A stretch of DNA of 64,000 nucleotides, taken from NCBI GenBank assembly GCA_964344965.1, contig CAYFPJ010000002.1:1-64000 (forward strand). Reading direction: 5' to 3'. How positions within the stretch are numbered: position 1 is the stretch's first letter; each line of letters opens with the position of its first letter. Below, one piece after another: positions 26,101-34,694 of this stretch. The notes under the pieces were generated by a model. It was not told the DNA's origin. It saw only the letters and a program-made list of their open reading frames with translations, and ran no database searches. The stretch comes from UM-FILTER-37-12 sp964344965 (GTDB lineage Bacteria > Patescibacteriota > Patescibacteriia > Magasanikbacterales > UBA922). The position numbers and the translations under genes were made by a program.

Positions 26101-26508
26101 TCATTCCCTATTTTGCAAATCTCTCAATATATTGCCAGCATCTTCAATTAAAGATTGAAAAATCACTACAAGTGGAAATCCTTCTTCTTTCATTCTTTTA
26201 AATTTGGTACCAAAATATCCTTTCACAACCCTTTTTCCCTCATCATCCAATTCTTCCCAAATAACACGCAACAAATCTTCCAATTCTTCCCTTTCATCTC
26301 CAGATTCAAGTCGTTCCAGTGCCTCCGTTACCACTGCACGAAGTTGAGCTAGCTCAGCACTTGCCTCAACCGTAGGTTCGTTACCTACTGCTGTTGCCTC
26401 TTCTTCTGTATCAGCTGGCACAATCTCTTCCACTTCTGATGCGGCTGGTTCTGCATCTAAATTCGTAGGACTATGACCTCCCAGCCCCTCTCTTCGTCTT
26501 CTAGGCAT
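26101..26508 (-). CDS. Small acidic protein, unknown
   Basis: The 135 residues contain a Glu/Ala-rich disordered N-terminus (about residues 10-55, EEEATAVGNEPTVEASA) and a helical C-terminal part (RVVKGYFGTKFKRMKEEGFPLVVIFQSLIED). No family is recognised and there is no signal peptide. It precedes murG by 25 bp on the same strand and may be co-transcribed, but no functional link is visible. Confidence 0.55.
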   Translation of the reverse strand: MPRRRREGLGGHSPTNLDAEPAASEVEEIVPADTEEEATAVGNEPTVEASAELAQLRAVVTEALERLESGDEREELEDLLRVIWEELDDEGKRVVKGYFGTKFKRMKEEGFPLVVIFQSLIEDAGNILRDLQNRE

Positions 26509-26548
26509 ACTTGATATAAGGTTAATTATTAGATATAAAATTACTGAA

Positions 26549-26715
26549 TGTACGAAATTACGAACGTTACGAAATTTGCGAAACGTTACTACTGCGATAG
26601 GATTACCGCCGAAAGGCGGTCTCTACGAACGTTGTCTGTGCCGGCCTGCCTTTCGGCAGGAATCCTAATATTTGAACCACTTTCGCACCCTTCGTACTAT
26701 TCGTAATTCCGTACA
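26549..26715. repeat. Nested inverted repeat with TACGAAATTACGAA arms
   Basis: Outer arms TGTACGAAATTACGAA (26549-26564) and TTCGTAATTCCGTACA (26700-26715). Inside, AGGATT/AATCCT bracket two hairpins, ACCGCC-GAAA-GGCGGT and CCTGCC-TTTC-GGCAGG. The arm words also occur at 29722-29865 and 47908-47942, so this is a dispersed repeat placed on both sides of the helicase gene. Confidence 0.8.
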
Positions 26716-26745
26716 TCATCTTCATACTTTCAATACGTTCACGTA

Positions 26746-29718
26746 CTACACCCTAAACTCACAAATATCCCTAAAATCACATCTTCCACAAATAAATTTA
26801 CTTGGCGTAGCTTCAAACTTTCGTTCGTGAATTTGCTCAATAGTTTTGGCCAATTTTCCTTTTAGCTTTTCCAGTTCTTTTTCTTTCCCGATGAATGATG
26901 TCTTTATATTATCATTTAAATAATAAAATGTTAACTTACTGGTCTCACCCACATGCTTATATTCTGGCAAAGTGCTAGCCACTATCTGATAAATCAAAAG
27001 TTGATCCTTCTCTTTACCAACTAATTTCTCTTTACTTTTTCCAGTCTTGTAATCAACAATTTCAAGAGTGCCGTCTTCCAGTTTGTCGACCCGATCAATA
27101 CGGCCGGAAATTGTATAGTCCCCTACTTTTACCTTGAAACCACTTTCAAGAGAGATAGGTACATTCCAATTCCCTTCTTCAGAAGCATAAAAAACTTTTA
27201 GAATTTCTTTTCCTTTCTTATGATAATCTTCTCGCTGGCGTTTGCTCACATACCAGTCACTGATCCACTTCTCCTCATATATTTGTAGAAGTTCTTCAAA
27301 AGACGGCACTTTGATATTGGAATCTATAAACTTATCAGCCGGTAGACCAAAAAGTGAATCCTGCTTCAAGCCATTTAATTCCTGAATCCGCTCATAAAAT
27401 TTTTGCAAAGTATTGTGCATGGTCGAGCCAAAACTAAAGCTAGCACTCCCCTTGGTCGGAATTTTGAGGACATGCGCCAGCTTATACTGATACGGACAAG
27501 TCTGATAAGAACTAATCTGCGAATAAGAAAACCTCTTCGGCAAATCATAGATCACCTCACTTTCCTTTGTATCTTGAATATCCCTCTGTTGAAAAGATAT
27601 GGTAACGGGTTCGTCGTTCGTCAGGAGCTTGTCCTGAGCTTGCCGAATGGATCGTTCGTCTCTCATTCCCAACTCCGCCACGAATCTACTTAATTTGGAA
27701 GAGCGTACCCCACCATAACTCTCAGCGCTCGTCAAAAAAAGTCTCTCCTTCGCCCTCGTCATCGCTACATAAAACAGCCGTCTCTCTTCTTGATAATGAT
27801 AGTCCCCTTCTGGCACAGTTTCACGAACAAGTTCTTCTGGCAGCTCAATATTGCCACCTTTGCGACGAGTAGGAAATCGCCCTTCCACACAGTTGACGAC
27901 GAAAACATACTTGAATTCCAGACCCTTGGAGGCATGTACTGTCATAATGTTCACAGAGTCTGGTGTATCGGTCGGCTGGTAGAGCTTGCCATCATCACCA
28001 GAAATGATAATTTGGTTATAAAAATCAACAAATCCAAAAACATTGGCATCCGGAATAGATTCTTGATATTTTTCTACAAATTCAAAAAACTGCTTGAGAT
28101 GTCTGATCTCTCTTATCGTTTTTCTATCCCCATCTTCTTCTGTCTGCGTGAGGTGAGATAGATATCCACTGTTTTCGAGAAACTCAATTAGTACTGTGGT
28201 TGGTTTCTCAAATCTGGCTCGCTTCATGCCATGGTGGATTAGTTCGATCAATTTATTACAAATTCCAACCCCCTCCTCTGATAGCTTGAATTCTCGAGCC
28301 CGCTTCAGACCTTCGTAATATGGAATGCTTTTCTTTTTTGATAAGTACAAAATCTTCTGCATATCATTTTCGCGCATTCCAAAAAATGGTAAACGAAGAA
28401 GGCGGTAGACTGCCACAGAATCATGAAAGTCAGCCAGCACTTTAAAAAAATTAAAGCAATCCATCACAATCGGCTGGCGATACAATCCAGAAGAAGCCAA
28501 AAATTCGTATGGAATACCTGATTGTTCAAGGCCTTGGATAAACGGACTAGCATGACTATTGGCTCGGACGAGGATAGCAACATCATCCCACACAAACTCT
28601 TTATCTTCTTTTTGCAATTTCAAAATTTCACTAACAACAGATCTGACTTCGCTTTCTAAATTAAGTTCATTAACATGCAAAACTGATGGTTGGGAACTAT
28701 ATTCTCCTGATTCTTTATTCCTAATTCCTGATTCTAGTCTCTTATCAATATCAAGCTTCACCTCAAGACGATCCGGATTATTATTCTGAATAAGCTGGTA
28801 AGCAGAATCAAGGATCTTCTGATTGGAGCGATAATTTTCTGTTAGCACTATTTCTTTTCCTTTTGGAAAGTCATCTTTGAATCTAAGGATATTGGAAACA
28901 CTGGCTCCACGAAAGGCATAAACAGACTGATCATCGTCCCCGACCACAGTGAGCTGACTATTGCCAGCCAGCAATTTTACCAGCTCATACTGAGCATAGT
29001 TGACGTCTTGAAATTCATCAACCAGAATATATTTAAATCTTTTTTGCAAACTTTCTAAAATTAATTTCCTTTTTTTGAGTAGTCCTACTGTATAAAAAAT
29101 TAGATCGCCAAAGTCTAACGCATTATGCCTGAGCAGAAGCTGATTGTAGCTGTGATAAGCATTGGCGAGCTCTGCTATCTTGCTTTTCTCTTCTTCGGCA
29201 TTGTCATGATCTAGTTGTAAATTTTTGGCATATTCCAGATATTCTGCCGGACTGATCAGCTCGTCTTTACATTTGGAAAAATGAGAGATAAGGGCATAGA
29301 TATTACGACTGGGATTTCCAAGTGGGCGATAATAATCAAGGTTGAAATCATACAAATTTTCTTTCATCAGAAGCCAGGCATCTGTCCCTGTCATTAGTTT
29401 GAACTGATTTGGTAAACCCACATCAAGACCATAATTCTCCAAAATATTTTGGCAAAAAACATGAAAAGTAGAAATCTGTAAATCTAGGTAACCAATATCA
29501 AGGAGCACATCAACCCGCTCCTGCATCTCTTCTGCTGCTTTGTCTGTAAAAGTAAGGGCGAGAATCTCTTCTGGTTTCACTCCTTTTTCCTTTACCAAAT
29601 AACTAATCTTCTTGGTAATCACAGTCGTCTTCCCAGTCCCCGCTCCAGCAACAATAAGAAGAGGACCGCCGACATATTCGACGGCCTGTTTTTGTGATTT
29701 ATTGAGTTTTTTTGTCAT
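26746..29718 (-). CDS. UvrD/PcrA-type helicase fused to a RecB-like nuclease domain
   Basis: The 990-residue protein has superfamily 1 helicase motifs: AGAGTGKTT (Walker A), VDEFQDVNYAQYEL, VGDDDQSVYAFRGA, ENYRSNQKILD and TVHASKGLEFKYVFV. The C-terminal ~250 residues form a RecB-type nuclease domain (GRIDRVDKLEDGTLEIVDYKTG) ending in CGRCDFRDIC, part of an Fe-S cluster. It would unwind and degrade DNA ends in repair, similar to AddB/AdnAB-like enzymes. Two in-frame low-complexity insertions (GIRNKESGEYS near 340 and SIRQAQDKLLTNDEP near 690) are repeat-encoded. It stands alone between two copies of one inverted repeat. Confidence 0.93.
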   Translation of the reverse strand: MTKKLNKSQKQAVEYVGGPLLIVAGAGTGKTTVITKKISYLVKEKGVKPEEILALTFTDKAAEEMQERVDVLLDIGYLDLQISTFHVFCQNILENYGLDVGLPNQFKLMTGTDAWLLMKENLYDFNLDYYRPLGNPSRNIYALISHFSKCKDELISPAEYLEYAKNLQLDHDNAEEEKSKIAELANAYHSYNQLLLRHNALDFGDLIFYTVGLLKKRKLILESLQKRFKYILVDEFQDVNYAQYELVKLLAGNSQLTVVGDDDQSVYAFRGASVSNILRFKDDFPKGKEIVLTENYRSNQKILDSAYQLIQNNNPDRLEVKLDIDKRLESGIRNKESGEYSSQPSVLHVNELNLESEVRSVVSEILKLQKEDKEFVWDDVAILVRANSHASPFIQGLEQSGIPYEFLASSGLYRQPIVMDCFNFFKVLADFHDSVAVYRLLRLPFFGMRENDMQKILYLSKKKSIPYYEGLKRAREFKLSEEGVGICNKLIELIHHGMKRARFEKPTTVLIEFLENSGYLSHLTQTEEDGDRKTIREIRHLKQFFEFVEKYQESIPDANVFGFVDFYNQIIISGDDGKLYQPTDTPDSVNIMTVHASKGLEFKYVFVVNCVEGRFPTRRKGGNIELPEELVRETVPEGDYHYQEERRLFYVAMTRAKERLFLTSAESYGGVRSSKLSRFVAELGMRDERSIRQAQDKLLTNDEPVTISFQQRDIQDTKESEVIYDLPKRFSYSQISSYQTCPYQYKLAHVLKIPTKGSASFSFGSTMHNTLQKFYERIQELNGLKQDSLFGLPADKFIDSNIKVPSFEELLQIYEEKWISDWYVSKRQREDYHKKGKEILKVFYASEEGNWNVPISLESGFKVKVGDYTISGRIDRVDKLEDGTLEIVDYKTGKSKEKLVGKEKDQLLIYQIVASTLPEYKHVGETSKLTFYYLNDNIKTSFIGKEKELEKLKGKLAKTIEQIHERKFEATPSKFICGRCDFRDICEFRV
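27614..27660. repeat. Palindromic repeat inserted in frame in the helicase gene
   Basis: GTCGTTCGTC and GATCGTTCGTC flank a hairpin CAGGA-GCTTG-TCCTG. On the minus strand it is read as SIRQAQDKLLTNDEP, a loop not belonging to the helicase fold. Protein-coding palindromes of the RQAQDK type are known from several bacterial genomes. Confidence 0.65.
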
Positions 29719-29721
29719 AAG

Positions 29722-29865
29722 TTATGTGCGAAATTACGAAAGCTGCGAAATGTACGAAAAAAACTTAATCTATTCTATATAATCCTAGCACAATTATGTT
29801 GCCTTAACAATTCCAACAACAAACAAATTTCGTAACTTTCGTACTGTTCGTAATTTCGCACATAA
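29722..29865. repeat. Inverted repeat with GTGCGAAATTACGAA arms
   Basis: TTATGTGCGAAATTACGAA (29722-29740) and its exact complement at 29847-29865 flank a 106-bp AT-rich interior that holds further CGAAA/TTTCG words. It occupies the divergent gap between the helicase and HU genes, upstream of the HU promoter, and is related to 26549-26715. Confidence 0.85.
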
Positions 29866-29895
29866 ATCATCCTGTGGACAAATATTTTGGCTCTA

Positions 29896-29925
29896 TTGAC
29901 ACAAATATGCATTATCAAGTATAAT
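29896..29925 (+). promoter_or_regulatory. Sigma-70-type promoter of the HU gene
   Basis: TTGACA at 29896-29901, an 18-bp spacer, and TATAAT at 29920-29925: both hexamers are perfect. It lies 39 bp before the HU start codon. It is the best promoter seen on the plus strand. Confidence 0.85.
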
Positions 29926-29964
29926 TCCTATAGAAAATAAGTAATTAGTGTAATCAATGTTTAT

Positions 29965-30291
29965 ATGTCTAAACTCAATAAAGCTGCTCTAGCGGATGCC
30001 ATCTCTTCAAAGGTAGGTGTCTCAAAAAAAGAAGCCGAAGCCATGCTCGAAGCCTTTGTCCAGATCGTCACTACTACTCTCCAGGCCAATGACGAAGTTA
30101 CTATTGCTGGCTTCGGAGCCTTCAGCGCCAAGATGCGTGCTGGCCGGATCGGAGTCAATCCTCAAAACCCAAGCCAGAAAATCCAAATCCCACCAGTAAG
30201 AGTACCGAAGTTCAAAGCTGGAAAGGGATTGAAAGATGCTCTCAAAAAGAAAAAAGAGGAAGAAGCAGTGGAAGCTCCTCCAATGATGTAA
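29965..30291 (+). CDS. HU family DNA-binding protein
   Basis: The 108-residue protein matches HU throughout: LNKAALADAISSKVGVSKKEAEAML in the dimerising helices, TIAGFGAFSAKMRAGRIGVNP with the conserved GFG, and the DNA-wrapping arm NPQNPSQKIQIPPVRVPKFKAG. A Lys-rich and then Glu/Ala/Pro tail of ~20 residues goes beyond the standard 90-residue HU. It bends and compacts chromosomal DNA. A perfect promoter is upstream and a terminator directly downstream, so it is a single-gene unit. Confidence 0.95.
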   Translation: MSKLNKAALADAISSKVGVSKKEAEAMLEAFVQIVTTTLQANDEVTIAGFGAFSAKMRAGRIGVNPQNPSQKIQIPPVRVPKFKAGKGLKDALKKKKEEEAVEAPPMM

Positions 30292-30301
30292 ACACATTTC
30301 A

Positions 30302-30338
30302 AACAAAAAAATCCTGATGCTTATCGGGATTTTTTGTT
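30302..30338 (+). terminator. Rho-independent terminator after HU
   Basis: AACAAAAAAATCCTGAT and ATCGGGATTTTTTGTT pair around GCTT, with T-run. It begins 11 bp past the HU stop codon. Confidence 0.9.
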
Positions 30339-30344
30339 CCATAT

Positions 30345-30371
30345 TTGTCATCCTGAGCGCAGCGAAGGATC
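30345..30371. repeat. Widespread ATCCTGAGCGCAGCGAAGGAT-type repeat
   Basis: ATCCT and AGGAT pair around GAGCGCAGCGA. This short repeat is found in many unrelated bacterial genomes and its centre (GAGCGCAGCGA) resembles the loop of the hairpin at 12024-12050 next to the Y1 transposase. Confidence 0.6.
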
Positions 30372-30396
30372 TTTAGCAAGGAAGACATTCTCTAAG

Positions 30397-30423
30397 CCAA
30401 AAACCGCCTAATCAGGCGGTTTT
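30397..30423 (-). terminator. Rho-independent terminator for the tRNA transcript
   Basis: On the minus strand AAAACCGCCT, GATT, AGGCGGTTTTT form a GC-rich stem with a T-run, five bases past the 3' end of tRNA-Met. It ends the two-tRNA unit that starts from the promoter near 30776. Confidence 0.85.
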
Positions 30424-30427
30424 ATTG

Positions 30428-30501
30428 TGTCAGAGGTGGGGATTGAACCCACGACCTTAGCGTTATGAGTGCTACGCTCTAACCAACTGAGCTACTCTGA
30501 C
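30428..30501 (-). tRNA. tRNA-Met (CAT), elongator type
   Basis: Minus-strand sequence begins GTCAGAGTAGCTCAG, has the anticodon loop CTCATAA (CAT) and T-arm GTGGGTTCAATCCCCAC, and ends CTCTGAC-A. The acceptor stem pairs fully, with a G1-C72 pair, so it is an elongator rather than an initiator tRNA. CCA is not encoded. 74 bases. Confidence 0.93.
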
Positions 30502-30530
30502 CGGGCTCCATTTTCGCTTCGCTCAAATTA

Positions 30531-30590
30531 TGCCCGGCAGGCCCGGGGCTTTCTGGGCAAAAAAATAATAATTGGCCTGCCCGGCGCAAT
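30531..30590. repeat. GC-rich inverted repeat between the tRNA genes
   Basis: GCCCGGCAGGCC (30532-30543) and GGCCTGCCCGGC (30574-30585) pair with one mismatch around a loop holding an AT-rich run. It separates the two tRNA genes and, being on the same transcript, could influence processing. Confidence 0.65.
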
Positions 30591-30616
30591 CACGACAGAG
30601 TCGGGATGGAGACGGG

Positions 30617-30688
30617 TAGCCCCAAGGGGAATCGAACCCCTGTTCCCAGGATGAGAACCTGGTGTCCTAACCACTAGACGATGGGGCC
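30617..30688 (-). tRNA. tRNA-Glu (CTC)
   Basis: Minus strand starts GGCCCCATCGTCTAGTGG, anticodon loop TTCTCAT gives CTC, T-arm is AGGGGTTCGATTCCCCT and the 3' strand TGGGGCT closes the acceptor with one G-T pair. Overall sequence is typical tRNA-Glu. CCA not encoded. 72 bases. Confidence 0.93.
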
Positions 30689-30747
30689 TTATTCAACAAT
30701 TAACATTTTACAATTGACAATTAACTTTTGACTAATGAGACGAAAAG

Positions 30748-30776
30748 ATTATATACGATTTAACCAAATTAGTCAA
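30748..30776 (-). promoter_or_regulatory. Promoter of the tRNA-Glu / tRNA-Met unit
   Basis: On the minus strand TTGACT (30776-30771), a 17-bp spacer and TATAAT (30753-30748). It lies 60 bp before tRNA-Glu, the first gene of the unit. Confidence 0.8.
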
Positions 30777-30890
30777 TAATTACGTTCTGTATCACTATTT
30801 TAGATACGTTATTGACAAAATCAATAGTATATAAGATTGGAATTAAAAAAATGTTTTAGTGCTTAGGTGTTTAAGTGTTCAAGTGAAAAA

Positions 30891-32666
30891 CTAGCGGACC
30901 GGCGGCACTTGATAATATTCCAAAATAGATTTAGCAATATCTCCAAACACTGGGGCCGCTGTGCTAGAAGAATATTTTCTCTTTGGTTTTTCAAACTTAA
31001 CTATCATCACAAACTTAGGATCATCTACCGGAGCAAATCCAATGAAAGAATGATTGGTATCTTCTGTATATCCTCCCCGGCCAGCAATCTGAGCTGTCCC
31101 AGTCTTTCCCGCTACATAATGACCATTCACACCAGCCAAGCCAGCCTGACCACTATCCACAACTTTCACAAGCATGGCTCCCAAAAGAGAGGCGCTTTTT
31201 TTGTCCAAAATTTCCCCAGTAGACTCTGGATGAGTCTGGTCTATCCTACCATCTGCGTATTCTATTCTCTCTACCACATAGGGTTTCATCATCTCCCCTC
31301 CATTGGCAATTGCTCCGAATGCAGTAACTGCCTGAAGAGGTGTAGCTGTAAGTCCCTGACCAAAAGAAGCAGTCGCCGTGTAGCAATCAAAACGATCTTT
31401 GCTATTTTCATAAAGAGAATCTATTGTACCAGAAGATTCACTATCAAGCTCAATACCTGTCTTCACCCCAAAACCAAATTTTTCAATATATTCAATAAAT
31501 TTTTCTTTACCAACCTCTTCAGCCACATGGACCATTCCCGTATTAATAGAATTTTCCAACACACCTGTCATGGTCTGATCTTTGTATATTTTTTCTCCAG
31601 CATTTTTGATTGGCTTTTGACATACGCCATCTCTACTACCAGAATCATAAAAATATGTATCTGGAGTGATAACCTCAACATCTAGAGCGGCAGCCATAGC
31701 AATTGGTTTGAAAATTGAACCAGGCTCATATGGCGTGAAAATACTAGAATTATTATAAAAATTTACGTCATCAATGTTCCCATAATTATTGAGTTCAAAG
31801 TCTGGCAAAGAACACATCGTTCGAATTGCACCAGTACTAGGGTCTAAAATAATAAGAGATGCTCCGCTTGCACCATATTCTTCCATACCTTGACGCAAAC
31901 GCTCACAAGCCTTGAATTGGAGTGTCCTATCAATAGTAAGGAAGATATCTGCCCCATCTTCAGCTGGCTCGAACGACCGACCAGCTAGTGGGATGAAGCT
32001 CCCTGCCAACCCTTTCTTTCCTTCAAGAAACCCTCCCTTACCGCTGAGCTCCTGCTGCCAATACCCTTCTATACCATAACGTCCAATATCATTACCGTCT
32101 TCATCTTTACCCACAAAACCTATCACATGAGACCCGAGATGTCCTTCTGGATAGTAGCGTTCTTGTCGACGAACAAATCCGATTCCTTCCAAATCTTTTT
32201 CTTTCAAAATATCAACCACACTTTCTTCCACTTTTTTCTCTATCGGTTCGTAGGGGTCTGTACGCTTATTTAGTTGTAAATAAAGTTGGAATTTTTGCTC
32301 GTCATCATAGCCAAACACTTCAGACAGTACTTCTGAAATACTCTCGGCAGTTTCATCATCCTCAATATCACGAGTATCTGCAAATACTGTAAAAAAATCC
32401 TTATTGAGAGCAGCAGGATAAGCTTCTCCAGTATCATCATCTTCTAGAAAAAAAATCTCCCCTCTCTCGGGAAAGAGCTGCTCATAGAGTGTATGAGAGC
32501 CAGCAGCAAGAGCTGTATAAAATCCATGCTGGATGACCATTAAGACAAAAAGGCGAGCTATCACAGCAAAGGTAAAGATGCTCAAAAAAACAACCGCGAT
32601 TCTAAGACGTTTGTCTGTGGGATTAGAGAGATCTTCTTTGTATTTTCTTTTTTTATTTTTATACAC
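30891..32666 (-). CDS. Penicillin-binding protein 2 / FtsI-like transpeptidase
   Basis: The class B PBP layout is clear: a cytoplasmic basic start, one membrane helix (residues 22-46), a PBP dimer domain, and a transpeptidase domain with catalytic SIFK (Ser317), SIN (373-375) and KTG (521-523). It crosslinks peptidoglycan in the periplasm. FtsI and PBP2 are both possible; GFVGKDEDGNDIGRYGIEGYWQ and the KTGTAQ ending favour the FtsI/SpoVD type. The start is a GTG. It lies alone on the minus strand with a class II inverted repeat upstream. Confidence 0.92.
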   Translation of the reverse strand: MYKNKKRKYKEDLSNPTDKRLRIAVVFLSIFTFAVIARLFVLMVIQHGFYTALAAGSHTLYEQLFPERGEIFFLEDDDTGEAYPAALNKDFFTVFADTRDIEDDETAESISEVLSEVFGYDDEQKFQLYLQLNKRTDPYEPIEKKVEESVVDILKEKDLEGIGFVRRQERYYPEGHLGSHVIGFVGKDEDGNDIGRYGIEGYWQQELSGKGGFLEGKKGLAGSFIPLAGRSFEPAEDGADIFLTIDRTLQFKACERLRQGMEEYGASGASLIILDPSTGAIRTMCSLPDFELNNYGNIDDVNFYNNSSIFTPYEPGSIFKPIAMAAALDVEVITPDTYFYDSGSRDGVCQKPIKNAGEKIYKDQTMTGVLENSINTGMVHVAEEVGKEKFIEYIEKFGFGVKTGIELDSESSGTIDSLYENSKDRFDCYTATASFGQGLTATPLQAVTAFGAIANGGEMMKPYVVERIEYADGRIDQTHPESTGEILDKKSASLLGAMLVKVVDSGQAGLAGVNGHYVAGKTGTAQIAGRGGYTEDTNHSFIGFAPVDDPKFVMIVKFEKPKRKYSSSTAAPVFGDIAKSILEYYQVPPVR

Positions 32667-32703
32667 AAAAACAAATTCCTATTATCTAGAAAATGGACGA
32701 ATG

Positions 32704-32785
32704 CAAATTCTTTTTTGCTTTTTTGGTGGAGCCAACAGTCTGCTCCTCTGCGATTTTGGGCCATCAAAAAAGCAAAAAGAATTTG
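32704..32785. repeat. Variable-arm inverted repeat with AACAGTCTGC core (class II, copy 1)
   Basis: Arms CAAATTCTTTTTTGCTTTTTTGG (left) and its complement (right) pair almost perfectly over 25 bp. The loop contains GCCAACAGTCTGCTCC and GATTTTG. The same core occurs at 53895-53972 and 57769-57841, but those arms are unrelated. It lies between the pilT and transpeptidase genes. Confidence 0.8.
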
Positions 32786-32813
32786 GTAGTTCATTTTACA
32801 ATTTTTAAGCAAA

Positions 32814-33848
32814 CTATATCTTCCGATGTCTCCCAGTCCTATTCTCTGCCACTTCTTCTGTAATAAGTCCATCTTTCAATAACTGCTTTATAGAGTTATC
32901 CATAGTAATCATCCCCTCTTTCGCTCCGGTCTGAATAGAGCTCTGGATCTGAGCAATATTATTCTCTCTAATCAAATTACTAATTGCTGGAGTGTTGACC
33001 AAAATTTCTCTAGCAGCAACCCTCTTACCATCTGCAGCAGGCACTAGCTGCTGAGCCACCACACAACGAAGAACAGCAGAAAGCTGAATCAAGACCTGCT
33101 TTTGCTTTGCCCCCTCAAAAACATCTACTATACGCTCTACAGCTTCAGCAGCAGTAGAAGTATGAAGAGTAGAAAATACCAGGTGACCAGTCTCCGCAGC
33201 AGTGAGGACAGTGGCAATAGTCTCTGGATCACGCATTTCTCCTACAAAGACGACATTGGGGTCTTGCCGAAGGACATGCTTGAGAGCAGAATCAAAAGAT
33301 CTGGTATCCACCCCCACTTCACGCTGCTCAATAAGACTTTCTTTATCTTCGAAATTAAACTCTATTGGGTCTTCAATCGTAATGATGTGAGACTTCCTGG
33401 TCTTGTTGATCTCTTCAATCATACTGGCGATAGTAGTAGACTTACCATGCCCTGTCGGACCTACCACAAGCACCAGACCGTCTAGAAGGTTGATACAATT
33501 CTTGAGAGCTGGCTCAAAACGAAGATCTTCTGGAGTAGGAATGTCCTTGGGGATAAGACGAGCAGCCAGACCGATCTTACCGTCTTGTCTGTGAACATTG
33601 ACTCGAAAACGAACTTCACCCACCTCATATCCTAGATCCAACTCAGCCTGGTCAATAAATCTCTTTTTTTGTTTGGTAGAGATAATATCCATGATATAAC
33701 CCTCTAGCTCATTGGCAGGCAAAGGACCCTCTTCCCAATACTGAAGCACTCCTTCAATACGTATTGCTGGCTTTTCATCTCCTACAAGATGTAAATCTGA
33801 CGCACCACTGTCAATAGCAACTTGAAAATATGATTTTAGTGATTTCAT
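32814..33848 (-). CDS. pilT: PilT-type twitching motility ATPase
   Basis: The ATG at 33848 (MKSLKSYFQVAIDSGASDLHL) fits the usual PilT start; the open frame runs a further 26 codons upstream, but through repeat sequence. GPTGHGKSTTIASMIEEIN is the Walker A loop, VVFVGEMRDPETIATVLTAAETGH holds Walker B and the Asp box, and LVFSTLHTSTAAEAVERI the His box. At 344 residues it has the normal length. It drives type IV pilus retraction from the inner membrane. No other pilus genes lie in this window, though they are common in Patescibacteria. Confidence 0.93.
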   Translation of the reverse strand: MKSLKSYFQVAIDSGASDLHLVGDEKPAIRIEGVLQYWEEGPLPANELEGYIMDIISTKQKKRFIDQAELDLGYEVGEVRFRVNVHRQDGKIGLAARLIPKDIPTPEDLRFEPALKNCINLLDGLVLVVGPTGHGKSTTIASMIEEINKTRKSHIITIEDPIEFNFEDKESLIEQREVGVDTRSFDSALKHVLRQDPNVVFVGEMRDPETIATVLTAAETGHLVFSTLHTSTAAEAVERIVDVFEGAKQKQVLIQLSAVLRCVVAQQLVPAADGKRVAAREILVNTPAISNLIRENNIAQIQSSIQTGAKEGMITMDNSIKQLLKDGLITEEVAENRTGRHRKI

Positions 33849-33851
33849 AGA

Positions 33852-33895
33852 TAAAGGCTTAAAAATGCTTGAAAAGCTAAGAAGGCTTGAAAGAC
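33852..33895. repeat. GGCTTGAAA-type repeat before pilT
   Basis: Repeated words AGGCTTAAAA, TGCTTGAAAAGCT and AGGCTTGAAAG. The complement of the same words lies inside elp3 at 14219-14275. It occupies the region just upstream of the proposed pilT start. Confidence 0.55.
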
Positions 33896-33965
33896 TTAAT
33901 ATCCTTTCTAGTTTAGCACAAAACAAAACTACTAGCTAACCTATCATTTTAGAATCCACATGGGG

Positions 33966-34049
33966 GTTTGGGGGAGAAGCTGTTTGAGCCCTGTTGCTAA
34001 GTGTAGATGATATTAATAGCACCTCACGGGCGAGTTCTTCTCCCCCAAC
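33966..34049. repeat. Variable-arm inverted repeat with CTGTTTGAGC core (class I, copy 1)
   Basis: GTTTGGGGGAGAA and TTCTCCCCCAAC form the arms; next to them stand CTGTTTGAGCCC and GGGCGAGTTC, the conserved core words. The loop is AT-rich. Related cores with unrelated arms are at 46373-46509, 60632-60712 and, more weakly, 50696-50768. Confidence 0.7.
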
Positions 34050-34141
34050 ACTTTTTGTTACTTTTTGGTGTCAAAAAGTAAGTGGAGAATATATTAACGT
34101 CGGGAGTTTGAGAGGTGGGTCGGAGGGAAAGACTTCATGAT

Positions 34142-34172
34142 AAAAAAATCCATCATGTAGATGGATTTTTTT
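34142..34172 (-). terminator. Terminator after the YtxH-like gene
   Basis: AAAAAAATCCATC and GATGGATTTTTTT pair around ATGTA. It lies 9 bp after the minus-strand stop codon at 34181, and T-runs exist on both strands. Confidence 0.85.
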
Positions 34173-34180
34173 AATATTAA

Positions 34181-34507
34181 CTATTTCTTCCTACCACCAA
34201 TTTCTCTCTGTATACTTTTCCACTGCGAGCTGACCAGCTTCACTACCATATTTTTAACATTATCAGCCAAACCATTTTGAATAGCATATTTGTCCACAGT
34301 CTCTCTGACCAAAGTAACATATTTATTCTTGGTCATCTTACCAAATTGATCAGAGGTGGCAACCCTCTCTTTGACATCAGCATATACATCGGCCGCATAG
34401 TCAAAAATTTGGTCACGCACTTCCCTGCCCTTCTTAGTAGTAGAGAGCCACATAAGTCCTGCTCCCAAGAGACCACCAAATACTAAGCCTTTTTTAAATT
34501 TACCCAT
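34181..34507 (-). CDS. YtxH-like small membrane-anchored protein
   Basis: The 108-residue protein has a basic start, one glycine-rich membrane helix (GLVFGGLLGAGLMWLSTTKKG, residues 7-27) followed by the KGREVRD motif and an amphipathic coil. This is the YtxH/gas-vesicle-like pattern. Its role is unknown. It has its own terminator and is followed upstream by a dispersed repeat, so it is probably a single-gene unit. Confidence 0.75.
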   Translation of the reverse strand: MGKFKKGLVFGGLLGAGLMWLSTTKKGREVRDQIFDYAADVYADVKERVATSDQFGKMTKNKYVTLVRETVDKYAIQNGLADNVKNMVVKLVSSQWKSIQREIGGRKK

Positions 34508-34535
34508 ATTTTTTAGAATATAAAACTAAACTCTT

Positions 34536-34641
34536 CGTCATTGCGAGGAGTCTGAAAGAACGACGTGGCAATCTTAGTGTTTGTAAATAAAACAATGAGA
34601 TTGCCACGTCGTGCTTGCTTCGCGCACTCCTCGCAATGACG
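34536..34641. repeat. CGTCATTGCGAGG-type dispersed inverted repeat
   Basis: CGTCATTGCGAGGAGT (34536-34551) and its complement (34626-34641), with a second inner pair ACGACGTGGCAATCT and AGATTGCCACGTCGT. This repeat is known from many unrelated bacterial genomes. It lies between the glycosyltransferase and YtxH-like genes. Confidence 0.9.
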
Positions 34642-34694
34642 AGATTGTAATATTATGAACTCAAAACATTTCACTATTTAGTATAGCAAATCCT

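Noticed and set aside
30469..30654. A plus-strand reading frame over the tRNA genes.
   Set aside because: It covers both tRNA genes on the opposite strand and a GC-rich repeat; the translation has no protein-like features.
30812..30835. A plus-strand promoter, TTGACA with TATAAG.
   Set aside because: The spacer is only 12 bp and the downstream gene is on the other strand.
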